DNA of 64,000 nucleotides from Heligmosomoides polygyrus polygyrus. Its lineage: Eukaryota; Nematoda; Chromadorea; Rhabditida; Heligmosomidae. A program made the position numbers and the translations under genes. The stretch is from NCBI GenBank assembly GCA_947396885.1, contig OX377204.1:55787139-55851138 (forward strand), written 5' to 3'. Below, in pieces: positions 53,715 through 63,549 of the stretch (its first letter is position 1; every line of letters starts with the position of its first letter). The notes beneath the pieces were generated by a model, which was given only the letters and a program-made list of their open reading frames with translations, was not told where the DNA came from and did no database searches.

Positions 53715-54676
53715 TACCAAAATTGGCCAAATCTGAAAATATCGATTTTCAACAACGCCAACAACGTCCTCCGTCTGCCGTTGCCTAGAGCGCCCCAGTC
53801 TTCAATGCGAAATTGTCAAAAAGATATTTCTAGAATTGGTCGACATTGATACCATTCATTAGAGCTTTCCAAGCTGATCAGAACGGTACAATTGCGAGTG
53901 TCGAAAACTCAAACATTGGCGAACTTCCCCGCTGCTCTCTGCGCTCTAAAATGGCAGATGGGGCTGAGGCAGCTTAGGCGGCTGAGGAGTTGTGAGCAAG
54001 TCATCGTAAGTGCCTTTAGTATTCTGCTCGCACAATAATTTGCCTGCCGTTAGCTTGCCACGCCTCACCGCAGTGGTGGACCGAAATCGAAAAAAATTCG
54101 TCACACAAGCTTGCACGCCTCACCTATATCTTCGCACCGCTGGAACTTAGTTTCTTCACGAGCTGCACCGTAGAGCTTTAATGTGTTCAAGAACATTGCG
54201 CTGCCTACAAAACACTTAAGTTGTTGCCGGAAAGATTCACACCTATCAGAGTTATCGTGCTCCGAACACGGCCGTGAATGTAATTTACGATTGATAGCTT
54301 CGATTCTATATGCATTGTTCACGGCGCACTCCAGGACACAACACAGCAATTCCTGAATAGAGCGGGTTGGAATTTCTGATGAAATCCTCCAAATGGTTCG
54401 AAATAGTCTTGAAGACTTCTCATTTCCCAGCAAGAGAAGATTGAAGCGCAGTGGACATGGTTTGCCTACTCGATTGATAGGTTCGATTCTGTATGCGTTG
54501 TGTACGGCGCACTCTCAAAGCATTCCTGGCATGAAAGAGCACTGGCAAGTACGCCATCGTACACCGAAAGCACGTATGCCCAAATCGCAAAAGCCTGCTC
54601 CAGTCATTTTTTAGGCCACACAATGCAAAACTACGGTGCTCTCGAAGAGATGAATCGAACGGTGCATCTCTTTCTC

Positions 54677-54767
54677 GAAAAGCTGTAGAAACATCACTGC
54701 TCACGTCTCTTAATGATTGGATCGAAGCTATGGAAAACAAAAATAGGATAGATGTGGTATATCTAGG
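54677..54767 (+). mobile_element. CR1-type LINE fragment, 5' piece
   Basis: The plus strand encodes VETSLLTSLNDWIEAMENK...DVVYL, the segment just before CR1 RT motif A. It is truncated on the left at the foldback boundary and cut on the right by the RTE insertion at GTGGTATATCTAGG. Confidence 0.75.
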
Positions 54768-55609
54768 GGTGGCGATGTCCGTTCCTCCACGTGGTGCCAC
54801 TGGAAACTGCTCGCTTTGTGAGCTAAGCTAAGCACGGACACTCGAATGCAGGCGACAGGTCCTTGTGACAGGCAGGCCTACGAAGACCCATGTCACATCA
54901 CATGGTTGATGATAAGTCATGTTTTTCGAGATTGTGCTACGGCGTCCGCGGGAGCCGACGCGCACTCGCGGAGCCCGGAGAGTTTGGAAAGTGTGCGAGG
55001 GTCCCTGATGCGAGGACGGCATCATGGGGGGGGGGGGAGGGGGGCAACTGAGCTAGTCCGAAAGTCCCGTAACGTAAGCAGGACCCGCGTCGCAACGCTG
55101 AATGTGGGTACGTTGGAACATAGGACGTGGCTTCAATCCCGTTCTATGTGGAAGTCCCAGGACCACCAGTGCTGTCGTAATAATCGTCTCCGAACGATTT
55201 CCTGACTTGATCGTAAGAAACGCTATGACGATCGGTTGATGAAGGTCGTTTTCGCCTCGAAGGAGCGACTCTATCACTTCTTCTCTATGTATACCCGCAG
55301 ACCGGCTGCTCCGATCAAGCCAAGGATGAGTTTTGGAGCCTGCTTGATGAAAAGCCAGCAGAGGTACCGCCGAAGGATGTCATCATAGTCGCTGATTACC
55401 TGGGCACGTAGGTGCTGCGAAGGACAGCTGTCATGGTGGTTTAGGATACGGGTCTCGTAACGCCGATGATAAGCGCATTCTTGAGTATGCGGAAACCGAA
55501 GCATTGTCACAGACGCGAAGTTCGTGCCGTATGAGGCGGTCACCCCACAGCATCGACCGCTGGTCTGCACCTTTAAGATCACCCCATACGAGGGTGCACA
55601 GGTTGAGCG

Positions 55610-57289
55610 ATGCGGTGCTGCGAGAATCAAGTAGTGGCGAATGAGAGGGAAGGAAGCAGCTGTGATTTCTCACGTACGGTTGCCGACGGTCACGACTGTG
55701 AAACTTGGAAGAGAGCAACCGATGCGATACGCCAAGCCGCAAGGTTAAAACTCGGCACTACAAACCCTGGACGACGCAAAGTCGACAAGCAGACATGGCT
55801 GTGGCCGGACGATGTGAAAGCGAAGGTTCGAGAGAAGAAATCGCAGTATCATGTGTTTCTCGGCGACAGAACAGCCGACAACTGGCAGAAGTATCAGAAG
55901 GCGAAGAAAGCTTCAAAGAAAGCCGTGGCTGTTGCGAAAGCCACTCATTATAGTGTTGTCAACGAAAAGCTCGCGTCGCGCGATGGTGAGCGGTATTTGT
56001 ACCGACTTGCTAAGACCCGCCATCGCCAAACCGAGGATATTGAAAAGTTCGTTGGCATCAAAGATGAGAGCGGCCATCTTCTGACAGACCGCAAAAAGGC
56101 GCTGAAGCGATGGAGTGATTACTTTGAAGAAATTTCCACTATGGAATTTCCTCATCCCGCCATCCTTTCTGTGGCTTCTGTTCACTGTCCCGTTCACAAG
56201 ATCACCGTGGAGGAAACAGAAGCGGCTCTGAAGAAGATGAAGCCCGTTAAGGCGACAAGGCCAGATGATCTGGCAGTCGATGTTTGGAAGTCGAAGCTTT
56301 GGTATCCTGCTGAGTGGTTAGCTGAGTTCTTCAACCAGATAGTAAAGGAGAAGAAAGTACCGGAGTGTTGGCACAACAGTACGACGATTTCGATTTGGAA
56401 GAAGAAGGGCAGTCCTGCGGACTGCTTCAATTACCGTCCGATTCGCTTGCTTTCGCACAGCATGAAGATCTTCGAGCGATTCCTCGACAGACGAATCCGT
56501 GTAATCGTCAAGCTCTCCGACAACCAGTGCGGCGTTGTGTCTGGTTATCGGACCATTGATGCTATACACGCCGCCCGACTCCTGGTGGAGAAGCATCGCG
56601 AGAGACAGAAGCCGGTGCATATCGCCTTTCTCGACTTGGAGAAGGTCTTTGACCGCGCACCGCGTGAGCTTATATGGTACGCCTTGCGACAACGCAACTT
56701 ACCTGAGGAACTCATAGAGTGGGTGCGGATGCTCTATTCTTGCCCAAAGAGTAGAGTGCAAGCTGCAGCTGGAACCTCAATGGAGTTTCCCATCTCTGTT
56801 GGGGTGCACCAGGGTTCTGCGCTTTCTCCACTCCTCTCTTTTGTCGTCATGGATGCCATTACGCGATATCTTCAGCAGCCTGTTCCATGGACGCTGCTTT
56901 ATGCTGAGGACGTGATGCTCGCTTGCGAAGACAAAGACGATCTCGAGCGGCAGATGCAAGCTTGGTGCGACGGTCTGGCGAGGTTCGGACTCAAATTGAA
57001 CTTCAAGAAGACTGAGTACCTAACGACTGACGTGAACGAGTCCGGCTCCAATAAGATTAATGGTACTGAACTTGCACGCACTTCGGTGCTTAAATACCTG
57101 GGATCAGCAATAGCGTCTGACGGCGGTCTGATGGTTGAAGTGAACTTACGCGTGAGTGCAGCTTGGTCCAACTGGCGTTCGCTGACTGGTGTGCTTTGCG
57201 ATAGGAAGATAACAGAGCACCTGAAGTCAATGATCTACAGAACAGTCGTGCTATTCCTGAAGTCAATGATCTACAGAACAGTCGAATGA
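55610..57289 (+). pseudogene. RTE reverse transcriptase (long open frame, catalytic substitution)
   Basis: A 559-codon frame covering the endonuclease-RT linker and the RT. The visible motifs are ISIWKKKGS, NYRPIRLLSHSMKIFE, IAFLDLEKVFDRAPREL (motif A), GVHQGSALSPLLSF and WTLLYAEDVMLA. The last is normally YADD in this clade; the first catalytic Asp of the pair has become Glu (YAED), which should cripple polymerisation. The frame ends in a 36-bp tandem duplication (CCTGAAGTCAATGATCTACA is present twice, 57220 and 57256). The downstream segment that should encode AIYGAECWPA is deleted; the C-terminus resumes in another frame at 57333. The first ATG is arbitrary because the frame lies downstream of the lost endonuclease. 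Confidence 0.88.
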
Positions 57290-57332
57290 TGCTATTCGGC
57301 AGAAGTTCGGTGTCGCGCCGACAGCGGATAAG

Positions 57333-57577
57333 ATGCCCGAAGCTCGCTTACGATGGTACGGCCACGTTCTGCGTGGAAAGGAAGGTAGCGTCCGCAAGAT
57401 AGGCCTTGAGTTGGAAGGGTCAGGAAAGCGGCTTAGAGGACGCCCGAAGCAGCGTTGGTCGGATACGCTACACATGGATATGAAAGTAACTGGCGTCCAC
57501 CCTGATCAAGCGCAGGACCGGGAAAGGTGGCGTCATGACACCATAAGAGCGGGACAAACGCTGAAGAAGAAGAAGAA
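57333..57577 (+). pseudogene. RTE family A C-terminal segment
   Basis: Encodes ARLRWYGHVLRGKEGSVRKI and GRPKQRWSDTLHMDMKVTG, then terminates in the GAA-rich tail. Separated from the main RT frame by the deletion/duplication near 57290. The homologous segment at 394-600 (minus) is very similar. Confidence 0.85.
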
Positions 57578-57591
57578 GTGGTATATCTAGG

Positions 57592-58835
57592 CTTTTCAAG
57601 AGCTTTCGATAAGGTTCCAGTGCCCAAATTATTGCACAAAATGGACATGGGTCGTAGTCATCCTATGATAACCGAATAGACTCGCGATTTCCTTACCGGG
57701 AGAACACACCAGGTCAAGGTCGAAGGAGCACTACCCTCCATGTTCAACGCCTGCACTGGTGTTCCACAGGGAGGAGTGCTCTCGCCTCAGTTTTTCCTTC
57801 TATACACCTATGAGCTTCCGGATACTATCACCGGATTGGGGGTGACTTGCAAAATGTACGCTTATGAGGTAAAAATATACAAAACAAGGAAGAAGAAGAC
57901 TCTCACAGCATCCAAGCGGCACTTGACTACATAGATACATGTAGTTGAGCTAACTGGTGGGAACTCCCGCTTGCACCGGAGAAATCCTGCTGCTTACCTA
58001 TTGGGGCGAATAATACAGAAAGATTACCTGTTTATAAGTTACAAGACACTAATCTCAAAGCGGTTAAGGATGTTTGAGACTTCGGTTTCTTAATAAATAA
58101 GAGGCTCAATTCTGATGAGTGTTACAATTCTGTTTTGAAAATTGCGAACTTTCGCACATATAATCTCTTCAAGATTCTTAAAAGTAAAAATCCTGAGACA
58201 CTTCTGCGGGCCTACGCAACAAATGTACGCCCAGTAATTGAGTCTGGAACGGCAGTCTTCAGTCCTACCAAGAAGAGGGACATTGACATGCTAGAAAGCG
58301 TTCAAAATAATTTCGCACGAAAGTTAATAATGCGGTGCTTTGGCTTAAATTACTCGCTCATCTAAACCGACGAGAAAGAAATAGGATGCTTGGTCTAAAA
58401 TCTTTGCTATATAAAAGGAATGTTGCTGACTTGAAAGTCATTTTAAGATTCTCACTGGAAAACTCCACATAAACCCTTCCCAATTTTTCCGAGGCTAAGA
58501 ATTTAGGACAAGAAGAGGTAAAACTACATGTTTCCGTTGCAAGGGCCACGGCAAAATCTACATTTTTGACATACAGAAGCTTACGCGAGCTCAACTTGCT
58601 GCTTGCGGACAATGAGCAACTTCCATCCTTACCTTTGCGTAAATTCCAGAAGTTTCTGCTAACTAAATTATTGCAGTAGTTGCTTTCACAGGTAGGCTTT
58701 CTTCTGTATTTTATAGTACTTGTTTTATTCTCTATGCTCTACAGTTTTCCAGTATTGCTTTAATTACTTTCACTACTCTGTTCCACGCGTGTGTGCCATG
58801 TACTCGCGCTATGAATAAATGAATGAATAAATAAA
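57592..58835 (+). pseudogene. CR1-type LINE, RT 3' half and tail
   Basis: Continues the CR1 interrupted at 54767: FSRAFDKVPVPKLLHKMD (motif A), CTGVPQGGVLSPQFFL, CKMYAYEVKIY (normally YADD, here YAYE), then LLRAYATNVRPVIESGTAVF and DIDMLESVQNNFARKL. Stops occur at 57680, 57935 and 58365 among others. The 3'UTR ends in GAATAAATGAATGAATAAAT at 58812-58832. This copy is the best reference for the two more damaged CR1 copies at 22-24 kb and 24.5-27 kb. Confidence 0.82.
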
Positions 58836-59089
58836 TCACCTGTATCACCTGTCGTCCCGTTGATCATCGACTTGCTCGAGTGGGCGCCAGCAGCGTCTCC
58901 ATTCGCCCCTGTCGCGTGCCAGAGTGCTCCAATGGATCTTCGATCGTCATAGCTGTCGTTCAGGGCTTTCACGAAGAAGTCCGACCAACGCGTTGGTGCG
59001 CGTCCTGATGTTCTCTTGACATCCCGCGGAATCCAGTCGGTGACGGCTCTCGTCCAGCGGGTGTCTGCGAAGCGCATTACGTGGCCTGC

Positions 59090-59971
59090 TCACCTAATTT
59101 TCGACAACCTGGCCCGCGCGACAGCGTCTCTGATCTTCGAACGTCGGCGAAGCTCGGAACTCCGGAGGCCTTCTCTCACTTGCGTGAGTCGTGTCACTCC
59201 GAGCATCGTTCTCTCGATTCCACGCTGCGCGACGCTGTTCGCGTGTTTATCCTGCTTTCGTATAGCCCAGGTCTCTGAGGCGTATGCTAGGACAGGAAGA
59301 ACAGTGGAGTCGAAATGGTGGGCACGGAGTTGGACATTCCTCGTCTTCTTCGCGATTTCTTTGACGCTCTTATAAGCTCCCCAAGCCGCTTGTTTCCTCC
59401 TGCTCAGCTCTGGCGCTAGGTCGTTGGTCATATTGACTTCGCGACCCAGAGCTGGAGCATTCGGAGATGTTCTTCCGTTGAGCGATAATGGGGCATCACA
59501 AACTTCTCCATTCCTCATGAACATCGTCTTCGTAAGATTCAGCTGCAGTCCAACGTTCCCACATACACGGTCGAAGTCGGTCAGCATTAGCTCCGCCTGG
59601 CTGATGCTCGGTGTTATGAGCACGATGTCGTCAGCGAAGCGAAGATGGTGCAGTTGCCGGCCGTCGAGCTTCACTCCCATGTCTTCCCATTCTAGTTCGC
59701 GCATGAGGTTTTCGAGGGTGGCTCTGAAGAGCTTCGGGGATATGGTATCGCCCTGCCGAACCCCTCTCTTTACGTCGATGACGACGTCGTTGTAGAATGG
59801 TGAGATCTTGGTCGTGAATCCACTGTACAGCTCTCGAAGGACTCTGATGTACTGAGTAGGAACGCCCTGAGTGAGCAGGGCTTCGATGACCGCTTCAGTT
59901 TCGACGGAGTCGAATGCCTTCTTCAGGTTGATGAACGTAAGGCACAGCGGCAGCTTGTACTCTTGCGACAC
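59090..59971 (-). pseudogene. RTE family B reverse transcriptase palm and thumb
   Basis: A 293-codon frame with LTFINLKKAFDSVETEAV (motif A, normally FIDLKKAFDSV; the first Asp is Asn here), GVRQGDTISPKLF and LRFADDIVLITP (intact FADD), then NLTKTMFM and LAYASETWAIRK. Loss of the motif A Asp predicts an inactive enzyme even before the frameshifts. The C-terminal tail continues in the 59077-58836 frame (WTRAVTDWIPRDVKRTSGRA). Confidence 0.88.
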
Positions 59972-60070
59972 TTCGATGCGCCTCGTAATGGTGTGTATGT
60001 GGTGGATCGTGCTGAATCCTCTCCGAAATCCTGCTTTCTCGCATGGCTGTCCTCCAGCGTTCTGCTAATC

Positions 60071-61072
60071 CTATTCAGGATCACTCGAGTTAACAGCTTG
60101 CAGACTACGGACAGTAGGCAGATCGTGCGATAGTTGCCAATGTCGTGCACGTCTCCCTTCTTGTACAGCAAGACGGTCTTGCTGATCTTCCACTGAGATG
60201 GAAGATGGAACCTTGCACTCCGACAGGTAGCGTGTGTAGAGCCGCGCCAAGGTGTTGATGAGCGCTGGCGGGAGGTTCTTCAGGTGTTCGGATTTAATCC
60301 TGTCGGGACCGGGTGCTGTACGTTTCTTCACCGACGAGATGGCATGTCTGATCTCGGAAGGGAGGACAGAGGGAACGACGTAACCATCCTGCGGAAGATG
60401 GCGTGGGGGCAGGTGGATGTGGCTATCGAAGAGATTGGAGTAGAAGTCGTGGATGACCTTCTCCATGGCCCTTCTGGAAGAGGTGACGGTTCCGTCAGGA
60501 CGTCGGAGAGCGGTCATATTGTTCTTGAACTTGGTGAAGTTCCGGCGGGCATTGCGGATGCTCAACCCTGCCTCTGCAGCTTCAGCCAACACTTCCGCCC
60601 TTCTATCCTCAAGATCCTCCTTTATCGGCTCTCTGCATAGCTTCGCAAGTTCGGACGTCAATTGGTAGTTGCCTGACGCTCGTGCTGCTCCACGCTGGCG
60701 TATCAGCTCGAGAGTTCTCGGAGACAGGCGTCTCTTGGTGGTCTTTAAGCTCTCGGCTCCCTTAGCACTATCGTGGAGATGGTGCACGAAGCGGTCGTAT
60801 TCCTCATCGACGTTGTCCATGACGGCATCTTCCCAGAGGCCGACAAGAGAGGTGTAGAGGTCCCAGTTGATAGTCGTTCTGGGGCTCCTCTTCTTGAGCT
60901 TCACGGCCTTCTCTCCTTGACGCGAAAAGCAGCATCTTGCGCAAAGTAGGCGGTGGTCCGATCCCTTGTAGAACTTGGGGCAGCGGAAACGTCGGTCAGG
61001 CAATACTTGCGGTTGAAGATGATGTGGTCGATCTCGTTGTGGAACTGGCCACCGGGGGATTTCCAGGTCCAT
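60071..61072 (-). pseudogene. RTE family B endonuclease end and RT N-terminal region
   Basis: From GSDHRLLCARCCF, through the linker (KLKKRSPRTTINWDLY, TKRRLSPRTLELI), to the RT fingers (SSVKKRTAPGPDRIKSEHLK). The frame breaks near 60190: the continuation LYKKGDVHDIGNYRTICLLS lies in the 60171 frame. Confidence 0.85.
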
Positions 61073-61805
61073 CGTAGGGAGGGAGGCTTCTGGAACTGTG
61101 AGTTTCCATGGATGGTCTTGGTCGGCATGATGAACTCAAACAGCCTTCACCTTGCTCGTTCCACTTCAAATCGTGGGTTCCGATGTGAAGTTCTTCCGGC
61201 GACCTTCGCGGTCCGATCTTGGCGTTGAAGTCGCAGACGATCACCTTGTAGAAGGTGTGGTCTTCCTTATAGAACTTCTCCAGCTCCACATAGAAGGCTT
61301 CGACCTCTTCGTCGTCGTAGTCGGATGTTGGGGCATACGCGACGAACACAGTCAAAGCTGGCACGGAGCCACATCGCTTCAGTCGCAGACGTCGGATTCC
61401 GGTTGTCAGAGACTCGTACGAATCGATGTTCATGGCCAAGTGTGTGTTGACGAGGACACCAACGCCGCCTACTCCCCTGTTGTTGCATGTTCCGAGGAAC
61501 AGTTCTTCTCCGGAGTCGTAGGCGGCGTGTAGGGGGTGGTGTCTTCTCGTCTCGGTCAGTCCGATGACGTCGTACTTGATCTTCCTGGCTTGCATCATCA
61601 GGTCCTCAACGGATGATTCCGATGCGAGCGTGCGGGCGTTGTAAGTACAGATCATCATCCTAGTCCTCAATTTGCGCAGCCTGGTTAAGCCCTGAGATTT
61701 TAGCAGCCTCTCCGTACTCGTCCTTCCCATCGCTGCAGAAATGGGGGCTCTTTCGGGGTCAGGGGAATGAGGCCCTTCAGTCTGCTGTTTTTGACCTGAG
61801 TACAC
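60996..61805 (-). pseudogene. RTE family B endonuclease domain
   Basis: An apurinic-type endonuclease. In order: MMICTYNARTL (catalytic Asn), [11 protein letters not shown] (catalytic Glu), [12 protein letters not shown] and KVIVCDFNAKIG (Asp and Asn). The end of the domain, NEIDHIIFNRKYC and GSDHRLL (catalytic Asp-His), is in other frames at 61128-60901 and about 60970-60930, so frameshifts break the domain. The Met at 61805 is in the 5'UTR; the likely real start is later, at the GRTSTERL or TRMMICTY region. Confidence 0.85.
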
Positions 61806-61940
61806 ACAGGTAGCTAGTCGGGCTCTGTCGTGCGGACGAAGAACTCCGGGCAGCCAGCCAGACCGTCCCTTCGGGCGGTTTGGCTGGCTGCCCGGAGTTC
61901 TTCGTCCGCACGACAGAGCCCGACTAGCTACCTGTGTGTA
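61801..61940. repeat. Perfect hairpin, 60-bp arms, 20-bp centre
   Basis: 61801-61860 (TACACACAGGTAGCTAGTCG to CAGCCAGCCA) is exactly complementary to 61881-61940. The 20-bp centre GACCGTCCCTTCGGGCGGTT partly pairs as well (CCC/GGG around TTC), so it can fold almost to the tip. The left arm is the RTE family B 5'UTR on the minus strand; the right arm is the same sequence on the plus strand. Confidence 0.97.
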
Positions 61941-62332
61941 CTTAAGGCGGCGAGACTTAAGGCGGCCTCGATTCGCCTTACATGTACTCCTAGTCTACCG
62001 AGTGCAAGCTTTTGGCAAAGCCTACACAGTTACAATCCGCACAGTCAGGGAGACATCCACACAGAATGTGCATGAACATGCCGCTTCTACGCACAAGGAA
62101 CGCGTCGATCCGACAGAGCAGGAGCAAGGAGTCCATCCCCTGCATCCCACCTGCGTCTCTGGGCAGTTCACGGTCGCATTTGGTTCGCGTTTTTCGTTCC
62201 CCTATCCACCACCCGGGGACGCGCCACGTGGCCCTGCGACAAGCGGCCCGAGATCCCTCTTAACAAGAGAGCTCGAAGGCTCTCTATCGAGAGAGATCCG
62301 TGGAAATAAATAAATGAATAAATAAAAGCTAA
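61941..62332 (+). repeat. Dispersed repeat with (AAAT)n tail, head to head with RTE family B
   Basis: Continues from the hairpin's right arm through TTAAGGCGGCGAGACTTAAGG, ACCGAGTGCAAGC, CTGGGCAGTTCACGG, GCATTTGGTTCGC and AACAAGAGAGCTCGAAGGCT to CCGTGGAAATAAATAAATGA. Pieces of the same repeat occur at 11.64-12.04 and 12.81-12.95 kb. It looks like a non-autonomous LINE-derived element made of an RTE 5' end and a separate 3' tail. Confidence 0.6.
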
Positions 62333-62335
62333 AAC

Positions 62336-62402
62336 TGAGGGAGCTGTGAGCATGTGACGGTTTGCGACGGACTTTTCCGTTTTGACTGTGCGGCGTGAGC
62401 GA
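62336..62402 (-). repeat. End fragment of the 31-34 kb foldback family
   Basis: GAGCTGTGAGCATGTGACGG then TTTGCGACGGACTTTTCCGTTTTGACTGTGCGGC is the complement of the 31285-31345 end region (TCAAAGACACGGTTTGC...GCATGCTCATAACTCC), hairpin included. The rest of the element is absent. Confidence 0.6.
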
Positions 62403-63223
62403 AATTGTAGTTTAGCAAGATGCCTCTACGATAGTTTTTCAACTCCTTGAATTCTTTTGTTAAAGACGATGCTCGAGGGCCGGGAAAAGGGTAGTCAGAT
62501 GCAGCGAGGTCCGGCTCTATGCATCACCTTATGACTTTAAAGAGTCGCTGCTGCCAAATTCTGCACAACTTGTCTAGTCAGCAAGAGCGCGACTTCAAGA
62601 TGTTTTGAGTGTTTTCTTATTACACGTACTGTCGTGACCAGTTCCCATGGAAGATCGTAGCTTGTAATTCAAGAAACTTTCGGACCAAACAAAGAGAAAT
62701 TGGAGGATGCGGAAAAGCAAATCTGGCAAGTTGTTACAACGGTGCTTTACTGCTGTCAAAACACCAGTGCCAAGCTGAATCGCCCAAATCCTTTTACCGC
62801 GGTCTTCAGCTTAAGAGGCTTCAATTCAGCGGCCGGCCCCTAACCACGGGTCAACGCTGATTGGTCCCACGACATGTGGGCTTTACTTTCGATCAAGCAG
62901 CGCAGGTGTTGTATTGGACTAGAGCGCCCCACCCGGTGATCAGGGGTGCAGACTCGAGTGCCGCCTGGCGCTAGAGCTTCGGTCACAACAAAGCATCGAT
63001 AAGCGCTAGGGTTTTGATCACAACAAAACGTCGTTATAACATCTTACAACCCCTGAAACAGCCAGATGAGGCTCAAAGAAATGACGTGAAATGGCAAAGC
63101 TGTTGTGCGGCAGAACAACAGTCAAATTGTCGACCACTAGCACTTATGGAGGGAAACGGAATAAAAATATTTCCATCGAGCGCAGATATAACTGGATATC
63201 ACTTTATGCTTTCAAACCTCCAA
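62403..63223. other. Mostly unassigned; SINE-like scrap at 62.93-62.99 kb
   Basis: CACCCGGTGATCAGGGGTGCAGACTCGAGTGCCGCCTGGCGCTAGAG at about 62930 matches the segment at 34373-34432 and has a degenerate box B-like region. No gene was recognised in the remainder. Confidence 0.4.
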
Positions 63224-63549
63224 AGCGGCAAGTAGCGGAAATCATCCAATACCTGAACGGTTTGACGAGTTGTTCTCATGTTCATCAGCACTCCCGCTAG
63301 GGGCCGGAGTCATCAACAATTAAACCTGCGGGTACACGCGGTAGTATAATAGGCAGAGAAGCTAAGGGGTGGAGAAAGAGGTAAGAAATACTCACGATGA
63401 ACGCTTTATAGTGAGCGTCTCTTCCTCTTACACCTCGCATACCGCGGGTTTAATCGTTGATGAATACGGCCCCTAGCGGGCGTGCTGATGAACATGAGAA
63501 CAACTTGTCAAACCGTTCAGGTATTGGATGATTTCCGCTACTTGCCGCT
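63224..63549. repeat. Inverted-repeat element, ~115-bp arms
   Basis: GCGGCAAGTAGCGGAAATCA at the left and its complement at the right bound arms that match through ATCCAATACCTGAACGGTTT, CTCATGTTCATCAGCAC and CCGCTAGGGGCCG (left to about 63340, right from about 63430). A few mismatches are present. No target duplication is evident, so either a MITE with eroded flanks or an inverted duplication. Confidence 0.8.

Larger units (their letters stand above)
52905..54680. mobile_element. Foldback of the 31-34 kb family, second member, right end truncated
   Basis: The left arm (52905-53720) and right arm (about 53990-54680) are inverted copies with a central spacer. Spacer and arms match the 31.3-34.1 kb element block by block (for example AATATCGATTTTC/AATATCGGTTTTC, CGTCACACAAGCTTG and GGAGTGCGCCGT-AACAATG). 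The outermost ends differ: the left starts with a short hairpin, GCGACCGACGGGTTGTCCGTCGC, and the right stops where the CR1 fragment begins. The left arm has two exact-length 192-bp units. Confidence 0.72.
54768..57577 (+). mobile_element. RTE family A LINE, near full length, 14-bp target duplication
   Basis: A 2.81-kb RTE flanked by the identical GTGGTATATCTAGG (54754-54767 and 57578-57591), inserted within a CR1 RT gene. The 5' part (54770-55610) holds a decayed endonuclease (TRVATLNVGT, then a deletion and frameshifts) and a G-tract at 55026-55048. The RT frame follows, then the family A tail GCGGGACAAACGCTGAAGAAG with a GAA repeat. It is the best-preserved family A copy here. Confidence 0.92.
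58836..61880 (-). mobile_element. RTE-clade LINE (family B), almost full length, decayed
   Basis: A 3-kb RTE on the minus strand, tail first: it ends ACAGGTGATACAGGTGAT directly against the CR1 (AAAT)n tail. Proteins of this family are often annotated as craniofacial development protein 2-like, a name that reflects the retrotransposon endonuclease. The coding region carries at least four frame breaks (near 61150, 60970, 60200-60170 and 59085). The 5'UTR includes GACCTGAGTACACACAGGTA and overlaps the long hairpin at 61801-61940. Confidence 0.9.

Noticed and set aside
59016..60857. Several plus-strand frames of 60-125 codons
   Set aside because: They are antisense shadows of the minus-strand RTE family B RT.
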